A DNA stretch of 64,000 bases from Paracentrotus lividus (lineage: Eukaryota > Echinodermata > Echinoidea > Camarodonta > Echinidae): positions 13,315,365-13,379,364 of the forward strand of contig CALNVZ010002974.1 of the NCBI GenBank assembly GCA_940671915.1, read 5' to 3'. Made by a program: the position numbers and the translations under genes. A model generated the notes under the pieces. The model saw only the letters and a program-made list of their open reading frames with translations, searched no databases and was not told the origin of the DNA. The stretch's first letter is position 1; each line of letters begins with the position of its first letter. Positions 25,151 to 39,996 of this stretch are shown piece after piece.

Positions 25151-25178
25151 TAATAAATAAATAAATAAATAAATAAAT
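25151..25178. repeat. (AAAT)n microsatellite
   Basis: About seven tandem tetranucleotide units of AAAT type. Confidence 0.9.
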
Positions 25179-27520
25179 TATCAAAAAAAATAATAAAATA
25201 AAAAAAACCATGATATAATGTAGACACAAACAAAATGAATTACGGTGACATGAACAATACATACAAAAAAAAAATGTAAAACATTGTGTTCAATTGGTTC
25301 TTCCTGTTGTAGTCCAAGGGTAAACCAAAGAATGATAACAGTTGAGAGTAAATAAATATCATAACATTTCAAAAGCATTTTTAAAGGTACCCATCATTTC
25401 CTTTGTTTGAGAATGGATATATGAAAGACATTTAAATTTACTGTACATCGCAGGCATTTGTCATACGTTGTATTTGCACAATCATGTTTTGAGTTTATAG
25501 TATTACACAACATTGTTTAATAAAATGAAAATTGCCTGAGACATGATTTATATAGGCTGTAATTTCAACGTCTCACTAAGTTGTTTCTTTTATTTTTTCC
25601 TTCTTAAATCTAGGTTGAATAAATGTGCCGTGCTTGTTTTCAATTTCTATCAATGTATTTTCTAACATAATTCAATCATATTCATTCTCCATTGAAACTG
25701 TGATGTGTTATTACTACACATAGACTAATGGACAGTGTATGAAGTTCCAGAGGACTAATTAACGATAATCCCTTCATGAAAGTTGAAACAAAAGGTCACA
25801 CATAGCTTTGCTATGGCTCTGCAGCATAGCTGGCTATGCATGCCGAGATTCGTTTACTAGCATAAGGTGGCAACTCCATTACAAACAAGATATATCATAT
25901 GGTTTCATATCTTCATAAGATATATAAATTGACTGCATTAATTATCATGTATTCAATTTTAAAGTGGTTTGTTTTATAATTTGGATTATTGTGATACTTG
26001 ATTTTGGCAGCTCCAGCAGAAATTTCAGTTCTACAGATTAACAAAATAGTTTTATAAAAAAAAAGCTATTACATTCATTGGGCTAATAAACATATCTTCA
26101 TAGATATTAAATGGTAAAAAATCTTTGATCATTTCCACATACTGGCAGTTTAACAATTTCTGTATGCTTTGAATTTATGCATTATCACTTTATGTAATTG
26201 TTTTCACTTTTTAATTACTTTCTATGTGCTTCATATCTATATAATTTCTTAAAAGCACATGCTATGGAGTTACTGCCTCTTTGCCCTGAAGCAGCCACAG
26301 ACTGAGAAGAATACCATGCCCAGGGCTTTCACAGTATGCTGACATTTGAATGTCATGAAATAATATGTGACTGGTGCTCTCTTTTTGGGGGTATCATAAC
26401 CATGGATTACATTACACACTCAGCCGAGATGGTATCACCAGACAAAACAACCATTAACATCTTTGTGATGAAACAGAGCACCTGTCCAAAAGAAAGGCAA
26501 GGAACATCGGGTCCACAATATTTGCTCCAGTGACATTTTCTCTAGTGACAATTGCTCCACAGATAATCCCTTAATTAATCAAATGGCCAACTTCAGCTCA
26601 GGACTAAACACCATACTTAAACCTAACCCTACATGGAACTCTAAACCTAATATACAACCCTATCACAACCCTAACCCTCCATCTTAGATGAAAGCTTAGA
26701 GCATTTGTAGGTTCCCCGGAACATCTTATGAAGACACACAAATGAGATTCACATTAAATGCCCAAGAAACCAAGAAAAAATTGCATTAGCCCAAACGGCA
26801 AAGATTTATTGACTGAAGATTAGTTAGAAGTCAATTTTTGGTGTAACTAAGGGTTTTACAAATACCGGGTTAAAAATCAGAGAATTTTTTTTTTGTATGT
26901 CAAGTTTACCAGCTCACTAGCTGTAACCCACAAACTGGGCTTTTGTAGTTCTGCATCTTTGCGATCAAACATTTTAAACATATTCGTGACCAACTTTGAG
27001 ATAGATTGCAGGATCATAGGCCTATCCATGCCTTTCCATAAAGCACAGTTCTTAATCAAGAACCAGGCACCAGATTTGATAGCGTGATTTGTTTGCCGTT
27101 TGGCACAAACAATAAGCAATAGGATTCACTGTGCTTCAATAATCTACATCCCAGTTGGTTTATAAGAACTCTTTTGTGATTAGAATAGTTTAAAGATAGG
27201 AACTTTGGAGAATCTATAAACAATCTTGGAAAATTACTTTTTCAACAATTCACTATAGCACAGGGATATCCTTTTTAAGAGCACATAAAGAGTCAAGAAG
27301 TATTTCAACAGAAAATGAATGAATTCCCGTTTGCAATTTCTATGAAAGCCTTATGAATTGGGTAATTACACTGGTAAAAGCTGTACATTAACGAAAAGCT
27401 TCTGTTCATGCAACCTACCTACATGTAAATAGCTTTAAAGATATCTCACTCTCTTACAACCCCTCCATCTATACATTAAACCAAATAAAAAATTGTAACT
27501 ATACCCAGGGAAATAATATC

Positions 27521-27580
27521 TCATGCTCTCTTTCTCTCTCTCTCTCTATTCCCCCCCCCCCTCTCTCTCTCTTTCTCTTT
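27521..27580. repeat. (CT)n tract with C run
   Basis: CT dinucleotide repeats interrupted by a C homopolymer. Confidence 0.9.
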
Positions 27581-29239
27581 TCAGACCTTATCCATCCACC
27601 CCATGAACTGAAAGGATAAATGTGCTTTGCAGGTATTTCCGTCATGTGTTATAGTATCAGGCGTAAAGCACATTATCAACTCAACTCTCCATGGGTTGGC
27701 TGCAGCGTTGCTGTCGAATTCAATTACTCCAGACAAATCTCATTTTGATTGATGTTAATAAAACATACATTCTAAAGAATGATGTACACGGAGAGTGTAC
27801 GTAGAATTCAACCAAATTACTAGGCTTTTTTCATAATTTAATACAATCTCTAATTATGTTTAAAGCATCTAGCCCTAAACTGTTCTTTCTCAAAGTTACA
27901 TTTATGCTCTCAATATGAATATGTACTCTCTTTTATCACGATTTTGTGTTGAAAAAAAAGTTTCAATATCTATATTTTTGCTTTACATGGATTTTAATTA
28001 ATGTACATGTAACATGAGCAATTTTAATGTTATCAAAGATCCATAGGTATTTATAATCAAATTATATTTATTTTCCAACTAATATAGTACATGTATATAC
28101 ATGTACCTGTCTCTCATTCTTTCTTTCCTTATCTCTCTTCCTCTTCTTCGCCCTTCCCCCTTTCTTTTCTCTCTTTAGTCCCCCTCACCACATAACCACC
28201 GCATCCCCCTACCATGAAGCTACACTACACCACCGAGAGACTGGTATGCCAACAATTTCAGTCAATTACCGCAGCCCAACGGCTAGGCCCCTCTGGACAT
28301 AATGTACAGATAGAAGGCATGTAGGCACAATGATTAGGACCTATACTGGGAACCCTATGTAATGCTATATTTCAGGCTTAGATAAGGACTGATATGCGTG
28401 TGATGTAAATGTAGGATTAGGTCATAATAAATCATCAAGCTTTAGAGCCTGCAGTGGAATGGTGGGGTATACCACTCGCAATATATTATGTTGTAATATA
28501 TGACACAGGCAAGCAATAATATAGTCATAATCATCTGTTGACAACAAGTACTGTACATTTAAGTTTGTAGATTTTCCACAAAAAGACAGTTTCTGCGGGA
28601 AGGCGACGAGTTGCAATTTGGGGGTTCTGAGAAAGTATAGTAGTACATCTAGTACACGTATCTATGTAAAGTATATTCACTAAAATGCTACCCCTCCCCC
28701 TCATAGAGGGAAAAAAAATAAAACGTCTATCATTTAACAAGGTGGGTTCAATTTCTAAAAATATAGTTTTGGTTTCGGAATCCTTTTTACTGCAGTGTAA
28801 AAGATAAATTAGAATATCATTTATCATAGAAAACAATTTCTTTTTAATCTGGAATAGTTATAGTCAGATCACATGTGCACTAAGAAACACCAGTACAAAG
28901 CGCCCTCAAATATAAATCATCATTATCAAAACAAGCATACTGATTTAGCCTTGCATATAAATGGAAACTAGCTACCCTAATGGTTTCATATCTTCATCGG
29001 ATGTACATATCATGTGAGTGAAATAACATCTATAATAAACTAAAAATATATGTGCACTTTGTCTCGTAAGTTGCCTTTACTGATTATAAAGCCTATATTT
29101 CAAATATGTTAAACAATAATACATTAGCTCCATGCAGGTGACATTTTATAGAATTAATCTATGTGCTTTCCCATAACTATTCTCTAAGCTCGTTCAAACA
29201 TAATGTCACTTTCCTTGCATCTTTTAGCAAGTACGTTTA

Positions 29240-29366
29240 GTTATATTCTCTCCCCCCCCCTCTCTGTCTCTTTCCATTTCTTATCTCACGATTTGTGTCT
29301 TACTGTCTTCACTCTCTTTTTCCCCCTTTCTTTCTTTATTTATTTCTTTCTTTCTCTCTCTCTCTC

Positions 29367-29401
<35 letters not shown>

Positions 29402-29430
29402 TACTCTTAATCTCTCTCTCTCTCTCTATT
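29240..29430. repeat. CT-rich microsatellite
   Basis: A long polypyrimidine tract dominated by TCTC repeats with TCTG variants. The apparent open frame across it is low-complexity Leu/Ser and not a gene. Confidence 0.9.
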
Positions 29431-32400
29431 TCACTAACTATCTCTCACCAAAGTAGAAATGCTGATTACAAACATGCAATTAGTAAAATAATCTAAAACA
29501 TATTAATGGTCTCACTTTCTTGTAAGCCACGTGTAACATTCATTCATGCGATGTCTAAACATTTTCTACATTAAGAAGACAAAGGCCACATATACTTGAG
29601 ATTAGATATCAGAACTATGAATGGGGTATATATGTTCGCTTTGGAATAAGATACAGTGTAAATGGGGCATACATTGTCGCTTTGAAAGTTATACTTCTCA
29701 GACCAATTATTAATGTCTTCAAAGTAGCAGCTAATGATCCCAGAAAATACAGCTCCTAAATAGTACATTAAAGTCACAACAACATAAAACTGACCAAATT
29801 CAGCTTGCCCAGGAAATATGTTACTTTATCAACTATCATTTAGTCTGGAATCAATTTAACAGTGTAAATGGGGCACAGAGATGGTCTGTTTGGTAGCTCA
29901 ACTTTCCAGACCACATCTCCACCAGAGGGATGATCTCCAAAACCCAGATAGTCTGAGAGTAAAATCACACTATTACGGGGCTGTTCGGTTGAAATAGTAA
30001 GGATTCCTGCATAGAGCATGAGTCATGAATTCTTGAAGAGAGTACATTGCTAACCTTTGCATTCCAACTTAATGCTGGCTGACAGCCATTTTGAACATAA
30101 CTCATAGTCTAGGAATTTTAAAGGATAAATGTTTTGTTCACATAAATATGAAATCAGGAGAGAAAAGAGTGAAGTGAATAAAAAAGTGATTTTTTAACTA
30201 TCTTCATCACAAGAGGAATAAGAAAAGGCATTTCTATACAAAAGTGCAAAGGTATAATCTAAATTTTTATCAGCATATTTTGTTTGGGGAGAAATGATTT
30301 ATAAACGGGGACACATGATGGTAAAGCTCAATTGTCAAAAATTAAAAGGTACATTAAATATTCACTCAGGAAATTGCACATGACTGTGCCCAAAATTTAG
30401 TGTGTAAATCAAAATCATTCCTTAAAGGTAGATTACATACCATTCTTACATTCACAACAGTGTAACATAGAGGGGAAAGAATCTACATACATACAGCAAA
30501 GAGCCCCCCCCCCCACCTCCCCCTAAAAAGTAAAGCAATTATAGTCCACTTCCATTTAATGAGGTGTTCGAGAGCAAGCCTATTACATGATATACGGAAA
30601 ACGTATATGTAAAATGTATTTGAGATAAGAACTGGGAGGCTTGCATTATGATAACACCCCGTTACCTGTATATCTGTACTCTATATAATGAACGCGGACT
30701 CTATCAGTTCAAATGAAATAATTGCCCTTATATTTCTTGATGTTCTCTACATTCCCAATAAAAGTATTTCTTTAAGCATGGGCGTGAATTACAGGTTAAT
30801 ATAAACATATCTGGTTGACACTTGGGGTTGATGTTCTAATTTGTCTCTATGGCCGAACTGTCAACACTAAATTCTGAGGTGGAGGAATTGCTTTCTAAAT
30901 ACAGTCCTCATCAATTACATAGAGGAAACAGTCTAGGTATTTATAGGTCTGGAATGCATGTTGTCATTGCCTGTATTTTCTAAGAAATATTTTGTCTGCC
31001 GATAGCCTGAAGGTCCTTAAATAATTTCAGATCAAGGTAAGGCCCTTTTGGCTCTTACGGTCTCATTTCTTCTTCCTTTTCTCCTCATATTCCTAGCCAA
31101 ATAATAAACGTTTATGTTTCCTTTTTTCCAACATAACTTTTTTTTTTCATTATTAGTGCTAATTTTCAGATCCCCGCCCTTCTTGGTTCATATTTTTCTG
31201 ATTCATTGCATCATTGCTGTGTTCCTTTCTTAAAATTTTTGAAATATATGAGGGGTTTTAAATACTATCCATTCTACACATATGAACTTTTTTCTACTTT
31301 TTCTATGTACCTACCTTACATAAAAACCAAGTTTCTCCTGTGTATCTCAGATTTTCACTACTAATTATTTAAAATGTACGAGTTAAATCTCCTCCCTTCC
31401 CAGCAAGGTATGCCTACCAAAAGTATTGTCTCTCATCTTATCAAGAAAAATACATACTGAATTCTCAAGTATCTAAAATTGAATACATGTTAGCATCTCT
31501 CTACACATCTCAAGTACGTCATATACTAGGAAAGAGCTACGATCCTATTGCAACCACAGACATACATCAGGTTTAACTTATTCTATTCTTGCACTATCTA
31601 ACGTTCTTGAGGCTGATGGCACACCTCGTTACAAGGACCTCCAAAGAATTCTTCTCAGGTCAATCGATGAGATGTTTAGATACAGCAGATGACAGATATT
31701 GCAGAACTGAACGCTGCATTACATGGCACAGATATTGCAATGCTCTGTTGACTTAGAGACTGGGTGGTGTTATGAGAAAGGGGAAGGATAAGGGAGTACA
31801 AGTCAACTTCAGAAGTATTATTAGAAACTATTTATTACTTTTTCCTAGATTCTCTATCGTTTACAAAAGCCTGTTCAAAGGATAATTAAACTATATAGAA
31901 AGTATGGATTGAAGTATATGTCGTTTGAGTCGTTATCATAAAAAACTAGTAGAATGGGTTACTTTTTATAAAATTTGGGGACCTTTTAGATAGTGGGGAG
32001 ATACAGAAGCCATCGGAAGAGTTGATCATCCACTGATAATAAAAATGACATTTCTACAGAAGAGATAAAGTTCCAAATCCCCCCACTTGGAGGTTAAAAT
32101 ATAACTTTTATTTTGATAGAAGAAAGTTGATAGAAGAAAAGCCTCCTTTAAATTTCCTTTGTGTATGTTATACTCATTATTTTTGTTATTTCACTATCTT
32201 GCAGAATTCCTTAAAATGTGAAGAGATGAGTTTGGATTCTAATCAAGCCCCTCATACTAAAGAGATACGGATAAACAAAATCCTTTTTGGCATGCAAGCA
32301 TTAATGAAGTACATACAAAGGTAGATACTCTCGAAGAAGTTACATGTACTTGTACATCAAGTGGTACATGTTAAATTAACCACAGAATCACATCTGCGAA

Positions 32401-32838
32401 TCAGATCTAGAATTCTTTGGAAGTCATAGCGTAGGTTTGAATAAAGTGATTGGTAATTACAGACGATATCTAAAGACATCTTGCACTGCAATCAGCATAT
32501 GATTAATCAGGGATCCATAACTGATCCAGGATTCATGAGGGAGAGGAGGGGGGGGGGAGATTGTTAATTTTCAAAAGTCAAAACCCCATTTTTTTTTTCC
32601 AAGCAAAATCTGGACAGCTGAGATTGCTTTATTATTTCATAAAGGATTTGATCCAGGTTTTAGTGGGGGGGGGGGGGATAAGCATAAAGAAGGCACATAA
32701 CATAATATTTCCATCCAATTCTATCCATGGGGGAGGGTCATTTCACTGGAGTCAGCCATGCTCTTCTTGCCCTGTACAGAGTGCTTTTGAAATATTGAGT
32801 CAATCTTGGGTCAATAAATACAGCATCGTTCTCTTATA

Positions 32839-33681
32839 CCGAGTGAGTCAAAAAAAACTTTACACCTAGAAAAATGTCAATAAAAAGAACACCAATTTAT
32901 AAACCCTAAATTATTTTACATATTCTGAAAGAGTAACTCCTCGCGCATCTTCTGGTACCATTTTTGTGTGGTATGTCTTTACGCTTGGATGAACACGACG
33001 CATTGTTTGCGAACATGCAAATTTCGAATTGTGCCAGGGTGTGGATAAAATTGAAACAAAAAAGGCTGACAAAAAAGCAACTCCATCATGAATTAAATAG
33101 CATAACTTTTTAACAAAAATGTCTTTCGCTTAATAACTTGGCAGGGGTGTTGTTACACATATTGACTACATTTTGTATGAAAATTAGATTGACTCGTCAA
33201 GTAATGCACGAATGAGTACACATCAAAGAGTAAATTGCCACTGACAGACCTAAAGAGGCCTCCTAATACTTTTGAAAAGAGATTATTTTGTCTTTGACGT
33301 GTGCTCACTCATGCCTGACTCTACAAATTTATCTCATTTTTATACAGAATGTAGTCAATATGTGTAACAACACCCCTGCCAAGTTATTAAGCGGAAGAAA
33401 TTTTTGTTAAAAAGTTACGCTATTTTATTCATGATGGAGTTGCTTTTTTGTCAGCTTTTGTTGTTTCAATTTCATCCCCACCCTGGCACAATTCGAAATT
33501 TACATGTTCGCAAACAATGCGTCGTGTTCATCCAAGCGTAAAGACATACCACACAAAAATGGTACCAGAAGATGCGCGAGGAGTTACTCTTTCAGAATAT
33601 GTAAAATAATTTAGGGTTTATAAGTTGGTTTTCTTTTTATTGACATTTTTCTAGGTGTAAAGTTTTTTTTGACTCACTCGG
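32839..33681. mobile_element. 843-bp foldback element, nearly perfect palindrome
   Basis: The left end CCGAGTGAGTC and right end GACTCACTCGG are exact inverses. They are flanked by TA (TATA on both sides). The two ~390-base arms match almost throughout, for example AAGATGCGCGAGGAGTTACT against its complement in the left arm. A short, less similar centre lies near 33230-33300. It is a non-autonomous DNA transposon and its transcript would form a long hairpin. Confidence 0.92.
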
Positions 33682-33993
33682 TATATCCATGGTTTATCTG
33701 ACATATGTTTGTAATTCAATAGCTAGCTGGTATCCATTCCAGAAAGATGGTTATATTTTCTCGTCATATGGAAATTATGGTATCAGTCAAATAAAAAGAC
33801 TGGATGAGACAAGGCTCCTTTATAATTTAATTTCATCTCCAAGAGATATTAAAGTGGTAGTCATACATATAGCTACTCCATCTAGCGCTAATCAAGGATC
33901 ATAGCTATGATAGAAACTTAGTAAATCATCAGTCTTCTGACATTTTGACGATGTCCAAAATAATGGCTAATTAATTACTTGTAAAATCACCTA

Positions 33994-34086
33994 TTAACCT
34001 GTTGGAGACGAGATGATTTGGCTATAACACACATTTCCCATAGACCTCAGCCCGAATATATTCGGGCTCAGTCCCCAACGGGTTAA
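33994..34086. mobile_element. MITE with palindromic core, short form
   Basis: Inverted ends (TTAACCTGTTGG and CCAACGGGTTAA) bound 93 bp, with the palindromic core AGCCCGAATATATTCGGGCT. It is an internally shorter relative of the element at 11386-11627. Confidence 0.8.
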
Positions 34087-34119
34087 TAAACACTCCAATA
34101 TCTAAAGGATGAGTCTATG

Positions 34120-35420
34120 GAAATGTGTGACCATTATATACAGTTCAAAATGGTTCTCCACCTTGTTGATTTGGTGATACAGAGTAACATTTATTTTGTA
34201 ATGGCTATAAAGCTTCTCCATCTACCGGTAAGCAAGGATGATAGCCAAAGAATGAATCATAAGAGTTTGTGACATATTGAAGATGTCCAAAATGATGGCT
34301 AATGAATGACTTGTAACATGATAGTTGATAAACACACAGATATCTTGGGCATGTTTCTTTGGAAATGATCATCATATATGGTTCAAGATAGTTCTCCACC
34401 TTATTAATTGGTGATAAAGAGTGACACTTATTTTTAATGGCTATTTTGATAAAAATCAACTCATGAATGGAAGGAATGACCATCATAAACTGTTCAAGAT
34501 GATTCAATTGTCATTTTATTTTTGGTAATTTGCAGTTACACATACCTGCAATGGATATCCTTATGAAACAACCATGTTGAACAGTTCAAGATGGTTCATT
34601 CCACATCATCACCATTGGCAATGACATAAGAAGAATGGCATTTCATCCAGCGATTACAAGGGCTTTTGACCATGAGGCTCATCACTGCTAAAGTAGATCA
34701 TCCCTCCCTTAAGGAACAATTAATTTAGTGACACGGAGTGACACTTTAGATATATATCTTGATAAAATCTACTCATCAATAGAAGAAAATGACAATTATG
34801 AATTGTTCAAGGTGGTTATGAGCCATATTGATTTGGTAAAGCGGAGTGACACTCATCAATGGTAGGAATTACCATCATGGACTATTAATATGATTCAATC
34901 CTCATTTGTTTGGTGATATGTAGTTACACATAATACTTGCAATGGATATCCTTATGAAACGACCATAATAAACAGTTCAAGATGGTTCATTCCACATCAT
35001 CACCATTGGTAATGACATGAAAAGAATGGCATTTCATCCAGCAATCTCAAAAGCCTTTGATTGACCATGAAGCTCATCACTGCTAAAGTAGATCATCCCT
35101 TAATAGTGAAATGGAGTGAGACTTTTCATATCTTGATAAAATCTACTTATCAATGGTAGAAATGACCATCATGGGAGGTTCAAGATGATTAAATCCTCAT
35201 TTGTTTAGTGATACGCAGTCACACATGTTTGCAATGGATATCCTTATGAAACAACCATCATGAACGGTTCAAGATAGTTGATTCCACAACATCACCATTG
35301 GCAATGACATAAGAAGAATGGCATTTCAGACAGCAATCTCCAGAGCCATTGATTGACCATAAAGCTCATCAATGCCAAAGTAGATCATCCTTCCCTTGAG
35401 GCCATCCAATTTTCAAGAAA
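34120..35420. repeat. Degenerate tandem array, ~240-395 bp spacing
   Basis: The segment containing TTCATTCCACATCATCACCA occurs near 34595 and 34990, with a diverged copy near 35280. An earlier paired segment (GTTCTCCACCTT) occurs near 34152 and 34390. Between copies, blocks such as GCTCATCACTGCTAAAGTAG recur. No coding content. Confidence 0.8.
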
Positions 35421-37959
35421 TGTTTCATGCCGACAGGACAGGCCGTGATTGACCATTGGCATTGCTTTTGACAAGGCTAATTGACCATCAAATTCAAATT
35501 ATTATTGAATTTGATTTGAGGCCTGTGGCTGGTCACTGTGGACCAATATGATTTAAAAATCCAATGTCAGTGACTGTCCTACAGCCACTCAAAGATAAAC
35601 TACATGTTTATCATATAAACTACATGTGCATGTAAATATTCTGGAAACTAACCAAACACATCAGCTTTACAATTTGACATCAATCAAAATAGATATGCAT
35701 TAACAGAAACAAAAAAGAACAAAATCTATTAAAATTCATCACTGTTGAGAAAGATATGCTCAGTATTTACTAAGGCAATGGTACCTTGTCGCTCTTTGTA
35801 TCCAAGTCAAGTGGTATAGGAAAGTCATCAAATTTCAAGGTGGCAGCACAAATTTATTGTGCCAATTCATCTAAAAGTACAAAAAAAAGTATTTCTGCAT
35901 GCAACATTTATATAGTGCAAAAGGCAAGCCAGGTGGTGGGCAAAATCTAGCATCTAGCTTTTTAGTTTTGCATGGCATACCCAAAAGATATATTTCTATT
36001 TTGGTCATAAGACCATGTAGGGTAAGATGATATCTATTTTTTTTACTCATTACCAAATCATCATTGTGTAATTTGTTTTTTTTTTTTTGCAAATGAATGA
36101 CTCAAATGTTGTAAGAAACTAAACAATTTTGCATTGAAAGATTGTGTTCAGCTCTTTACATGTGCAATGAAGACATGCACTGCATGATAAATCATTCTGC
36201 ACAATCATAATTCCCTTTCACAAAAGATTGTCTTCAGGATTACATGTACATGGACATGTAGATATTGTGCCCGCATGCATCATTTGGCTATATATAAAAT
36301 TGCAATCACATACGCACACATACAAGGAACTATAAAGGAAAGGTCAATCTTAAATGATCTATGTCAATCAAGTGAATCCTATGAATTCTGGTGCCGTCCC
36401 AAATCAAACTCTATGTCAAATGATTTAAAATTGAATCAATTTGAGTCAAATGATTTTAGAATGACAACTATATTCTATGAAGCTGACCTTCCATTCATTT
36501 GAATGATGGGGAAATGATTTTTAAAATAAATATTGATTGTTCTTATAAAAATGTGAGATTTAAACTTGTTATAAATGAGTATTGAAATTACAGTATATTA
36601 AAATCATTGATAAGCAATAAATTAAATCTGGCAACTTATAAATTAGAAGTTAGAGCTAATGGGTCAATTAATGGACGTATATAATCCCCATTACTGTTGG
36701 TGTGTAAATGCAGTTGAAAAGAAAAACAGGTACACAGGAAATCTATTTCTACAGGATAAAACAAAGCAATCATTCTTTGAGGGTCAGAAGGTAGAAATTT
36801 GTAGCAGCAAAGTTTGGAGGTAAAAGGAAAGTTTGGCAGGGAATTTGGATTTTTTCTTTGGGATGCCAAAAACAATCAATTCATCATTTTGTCTTCTTAC
36901 ACATGTTTCCTATTTCTACCTGCAATTTACTATTTTTTGTCTCCAAAATATATTATAAAAAAGATATTGTCTTCTTTTTTACATTTAAAGTGCTGGTAAT
37001 GCTCATTTCATAACTTAAACGGACATAACAAGAATCTTGTTGCTTTTGTAGCAAGTGCTGTATATTAATTTTGTGAGCATCAAGTTTTCACACAGGCAAA
37101 TCATTATACCATGCATTTATGGCATGCATTATTTGTGTGCACCAACAAAAAACAATAATTCTGTCTATTCTCAAAACATGTGTTGTTATTCAAAATCTAA
37201 TTCACATTGAAAAACACAGGTTTTATCCAGCACTTTTTTTAATCTTCAATCTACAAGTATTAGTTTTTCTTTCTTCTATTCTTGTTTTTCAAGGTACGTC
37301 AAATCCACATATAGCATGCAGGTAGAAAGAAAACAACAAAAAAATGACACAAAAATGAATTGAAAGTCTTTGAATGCCAAAGAAAAATCCAAAACAAGAG
37401 AATTCAGGTTAGACAACTTAGGATTTATTGCTCTCTATAAACAAAGAAACAATCCAAGACATGAAATTCGAAAATGAGCACAAATCAATGAAAATGTTTA
37501 CACTTATAACTTTGTGCAACAATTCATGAAGATCAAAAATATTACAGAAAATACAGCCAATTACAGTAGTATACATTTTGTGAAAATATGATCAATCCGG
37601 TTTCAAAATGACCAAAATATTTGAACTTGTACTTCATGCATTGCAAAAAACTCTGTGTATAAGAGTTGACAATAAATATTCCATCTTCACAATTCTAAGT
37701 CTTACAAAATTTCTTCATATGTACATTTTAACTATCAAAAAGATGATCTCTATTTTCAAGGATATACATGTATATCTAAAATAAGTCTAGAAGGTGCAGA
37801 GAATCAAGCAGATTTTGAAACAGAAGAGATGAATTTTAGAATACAGAAGAGCAGTGCAATTGCGGAAGAGAACTACATTGTAAGTGTACAACACGTTTGA
37901 GCCTACAGCATACATTTACTATACCCAAAACTTAAAATTAAAGACCAACATTTTACTGT

Positions 37960-38100
37960 CCTATTTTTTTTTTATGATTTTTTTTTTGTCTCTTTTTTTT
38001 TTGTTTAATATTAATATTCAAGATTTCAATTTTTTTTATTTTTTTTTAATTTATTTATTTATTTTTATTTTTTTTTTTTTGGGGGGGAGGGGTATATTTT
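37960..38100. repeat. T-rich low-complexity tract ending in a G run
   Basis: Multiple T homopolymers and TTTA repeats, then seven or more G near 38081. Open frames across it are compositional. Confidence 0.85.
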
Positions 38101-39996
38101 AAAATAAATAAGATTTCAAAACAAAATGTTTGACTTTCATAAAAGATGGATAGGGGGATGGGACTTGCTTGCCATACAGTTTTATACAATATATGAAGAG
38201 GATTTTCTAAATACGGATAACACTGCATTACATATCGTATTATAGGAAAAGCCTTACCTTTTTATTTGGGGAGGGGCAAATTTTATACACAAATATAAAT
38301 ACATATGGTCAGGTGGGGTCATGCTATATTCTGAGACAATTTTGAAGTCATTGTCTACCAACACATGCAATATCCATTACAAAATGATCAGAAATGATTT
38401 CACACATATTGAAAGGTTCCATGTTTCCTGAGTGATCAGAGACTACGAAAGAGTATATATAAAAGGTCAGTTTTCTCTTAACCGTATCTAAGCATTTATA
38501 TCATGAAATAAATTGATGTGTTATGCAATATAGAGTTACAATTGTTGATAATATAATGCCATAAGATGGAAGTAAACTTCAATCGGCCAAGAAGAAACTA
38601 TACGTTTGGCAAGTCGCATCAGGACTTCCCCTGACTGCAAAAATCTTTTGATAGCAATATTGTATGATCTGAATTCCACACACAAAACTACAACAATTAT
38701 TGGAACTTGAAACATTAGAAAGATTGAATTATGAAAGAAGATTTTGTACAAGAGATCTCAATTTTGAAAGCTAATTTTTCTATTACACATTTCCTTCTAT
38801 TGCACACTTGGACATACCAGGCGACAACATAATTTAAAAAGGCCATATTTATAAAAATCAGAAACATGAAATTTTATTAAACAATGTGCAGATTATCTTC
38901 ACATTTTCAATGAGACCATCAATCATAACTTCAACTTTTATGTACTTTTTAAAACATGTTTCCCCAGTGTTTCTTTCTGTGGTTCTCTTTTAAATTTTAA
39001 AGTTAAAGAGAAATATAGAATGTGAAAAATTTATTTGTTCTATACATTATCTTACACAGACTATTGTGCATAAGAAAAACATGTAAAATACATATGAATA
39101 CAAATAGTGCAAATATGCTGCAAGTCGAATGGCAAGAATAATTGATATATAATCTATCTTCATCTTTTGAGAATAATACAACTAATTGGCACATTGGTTT
39201 GCATAATCGATACATGGGTGAGCCTACAAACATGATCCAGATAACTAACGTTATTTCTACCAAAAATGAAAAAAAAAGAGCTAAAACAAATGGATTCCTA
39301 AAAGTGATGGAATACCTGCTGCTGTAGATTTCTAATAATTCAATGAAAACCATAATCACAATTTCCTCAAGATTAAATACACCATCACCAATCATAATAA
39401 CTAAATACACCTCCACCAGTTGTAAATTGGACAATTTGTATACATTACCAACCAGTCCAAAATATGATGTTTATCAAAAATTCAAAATGCCCCCACCAAG
39501 TTACATTTTGAAACCAAATAATTAAACATTTTAAGGGCACTTGGAGAGTGGCCTTACCGAATACATGTACATGTAGTTCACCCTCTCCAATGGGCCAGAA
39601 TACTGGCCCTTGGGGTTGACAGGGTTTAAAGCAAATTTTTAGATGTCAAGCTAATCTGGCAACCCTCTTTTTGTAAGACGAGTATGAACCAAAAATATTA
39701 TAACCAAAAAATACTTTATGTCCACAAAAGATCAAATATAGCCTGAAAAAGGCCCATTCCCATAGCTATGTTATTTTATACAGTAGTTTTTAACAGTGCA
39801 GAAAGGTTGCAGTAGAAACTCATCGAGAGTCGTGCGACAATTGCTTGTTCACATAAGACAAGTGAATTATTGTGTATTAAGCCATGAAGGTTGAAAAACT
39901 GGGTTCCAAAATCAGTACTGGGAATGGGTTTGATTCAACAGATCTACTTTACATTTTGATGTGGCTACCGGCTTTTCCACTGGGGTGACAACTCAC

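Larger units (their letters stand above)
24950..39996. other. 15.0-kb intron between exons 26 and 25
   Basis: AT-rich non-coding DNA. It contains AAAT repeats (25151-25178), CT-rich tracts, a foldback element, the palindromic-core MITE, a degenerate tandem array and T-runs near 37970-38080. No exon seen. Confidence 0.65.

Noticed and set aside
29203-29496. 97-residue Leu/Ser frame
   Set aside because: It is translated CT microsatellite.
34120-35420. CRISPR array
   Set aside because: Repeats are long, diverged and irregularly spaced in a eukaryotic intron.
39003-39434. 143-residue hydrophobic frame on the minus strand
   Set aside because: AT-rich composition, no splice junction fitting exons 25 or 26, no domain motif. 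Most likely a chance frame in intron.
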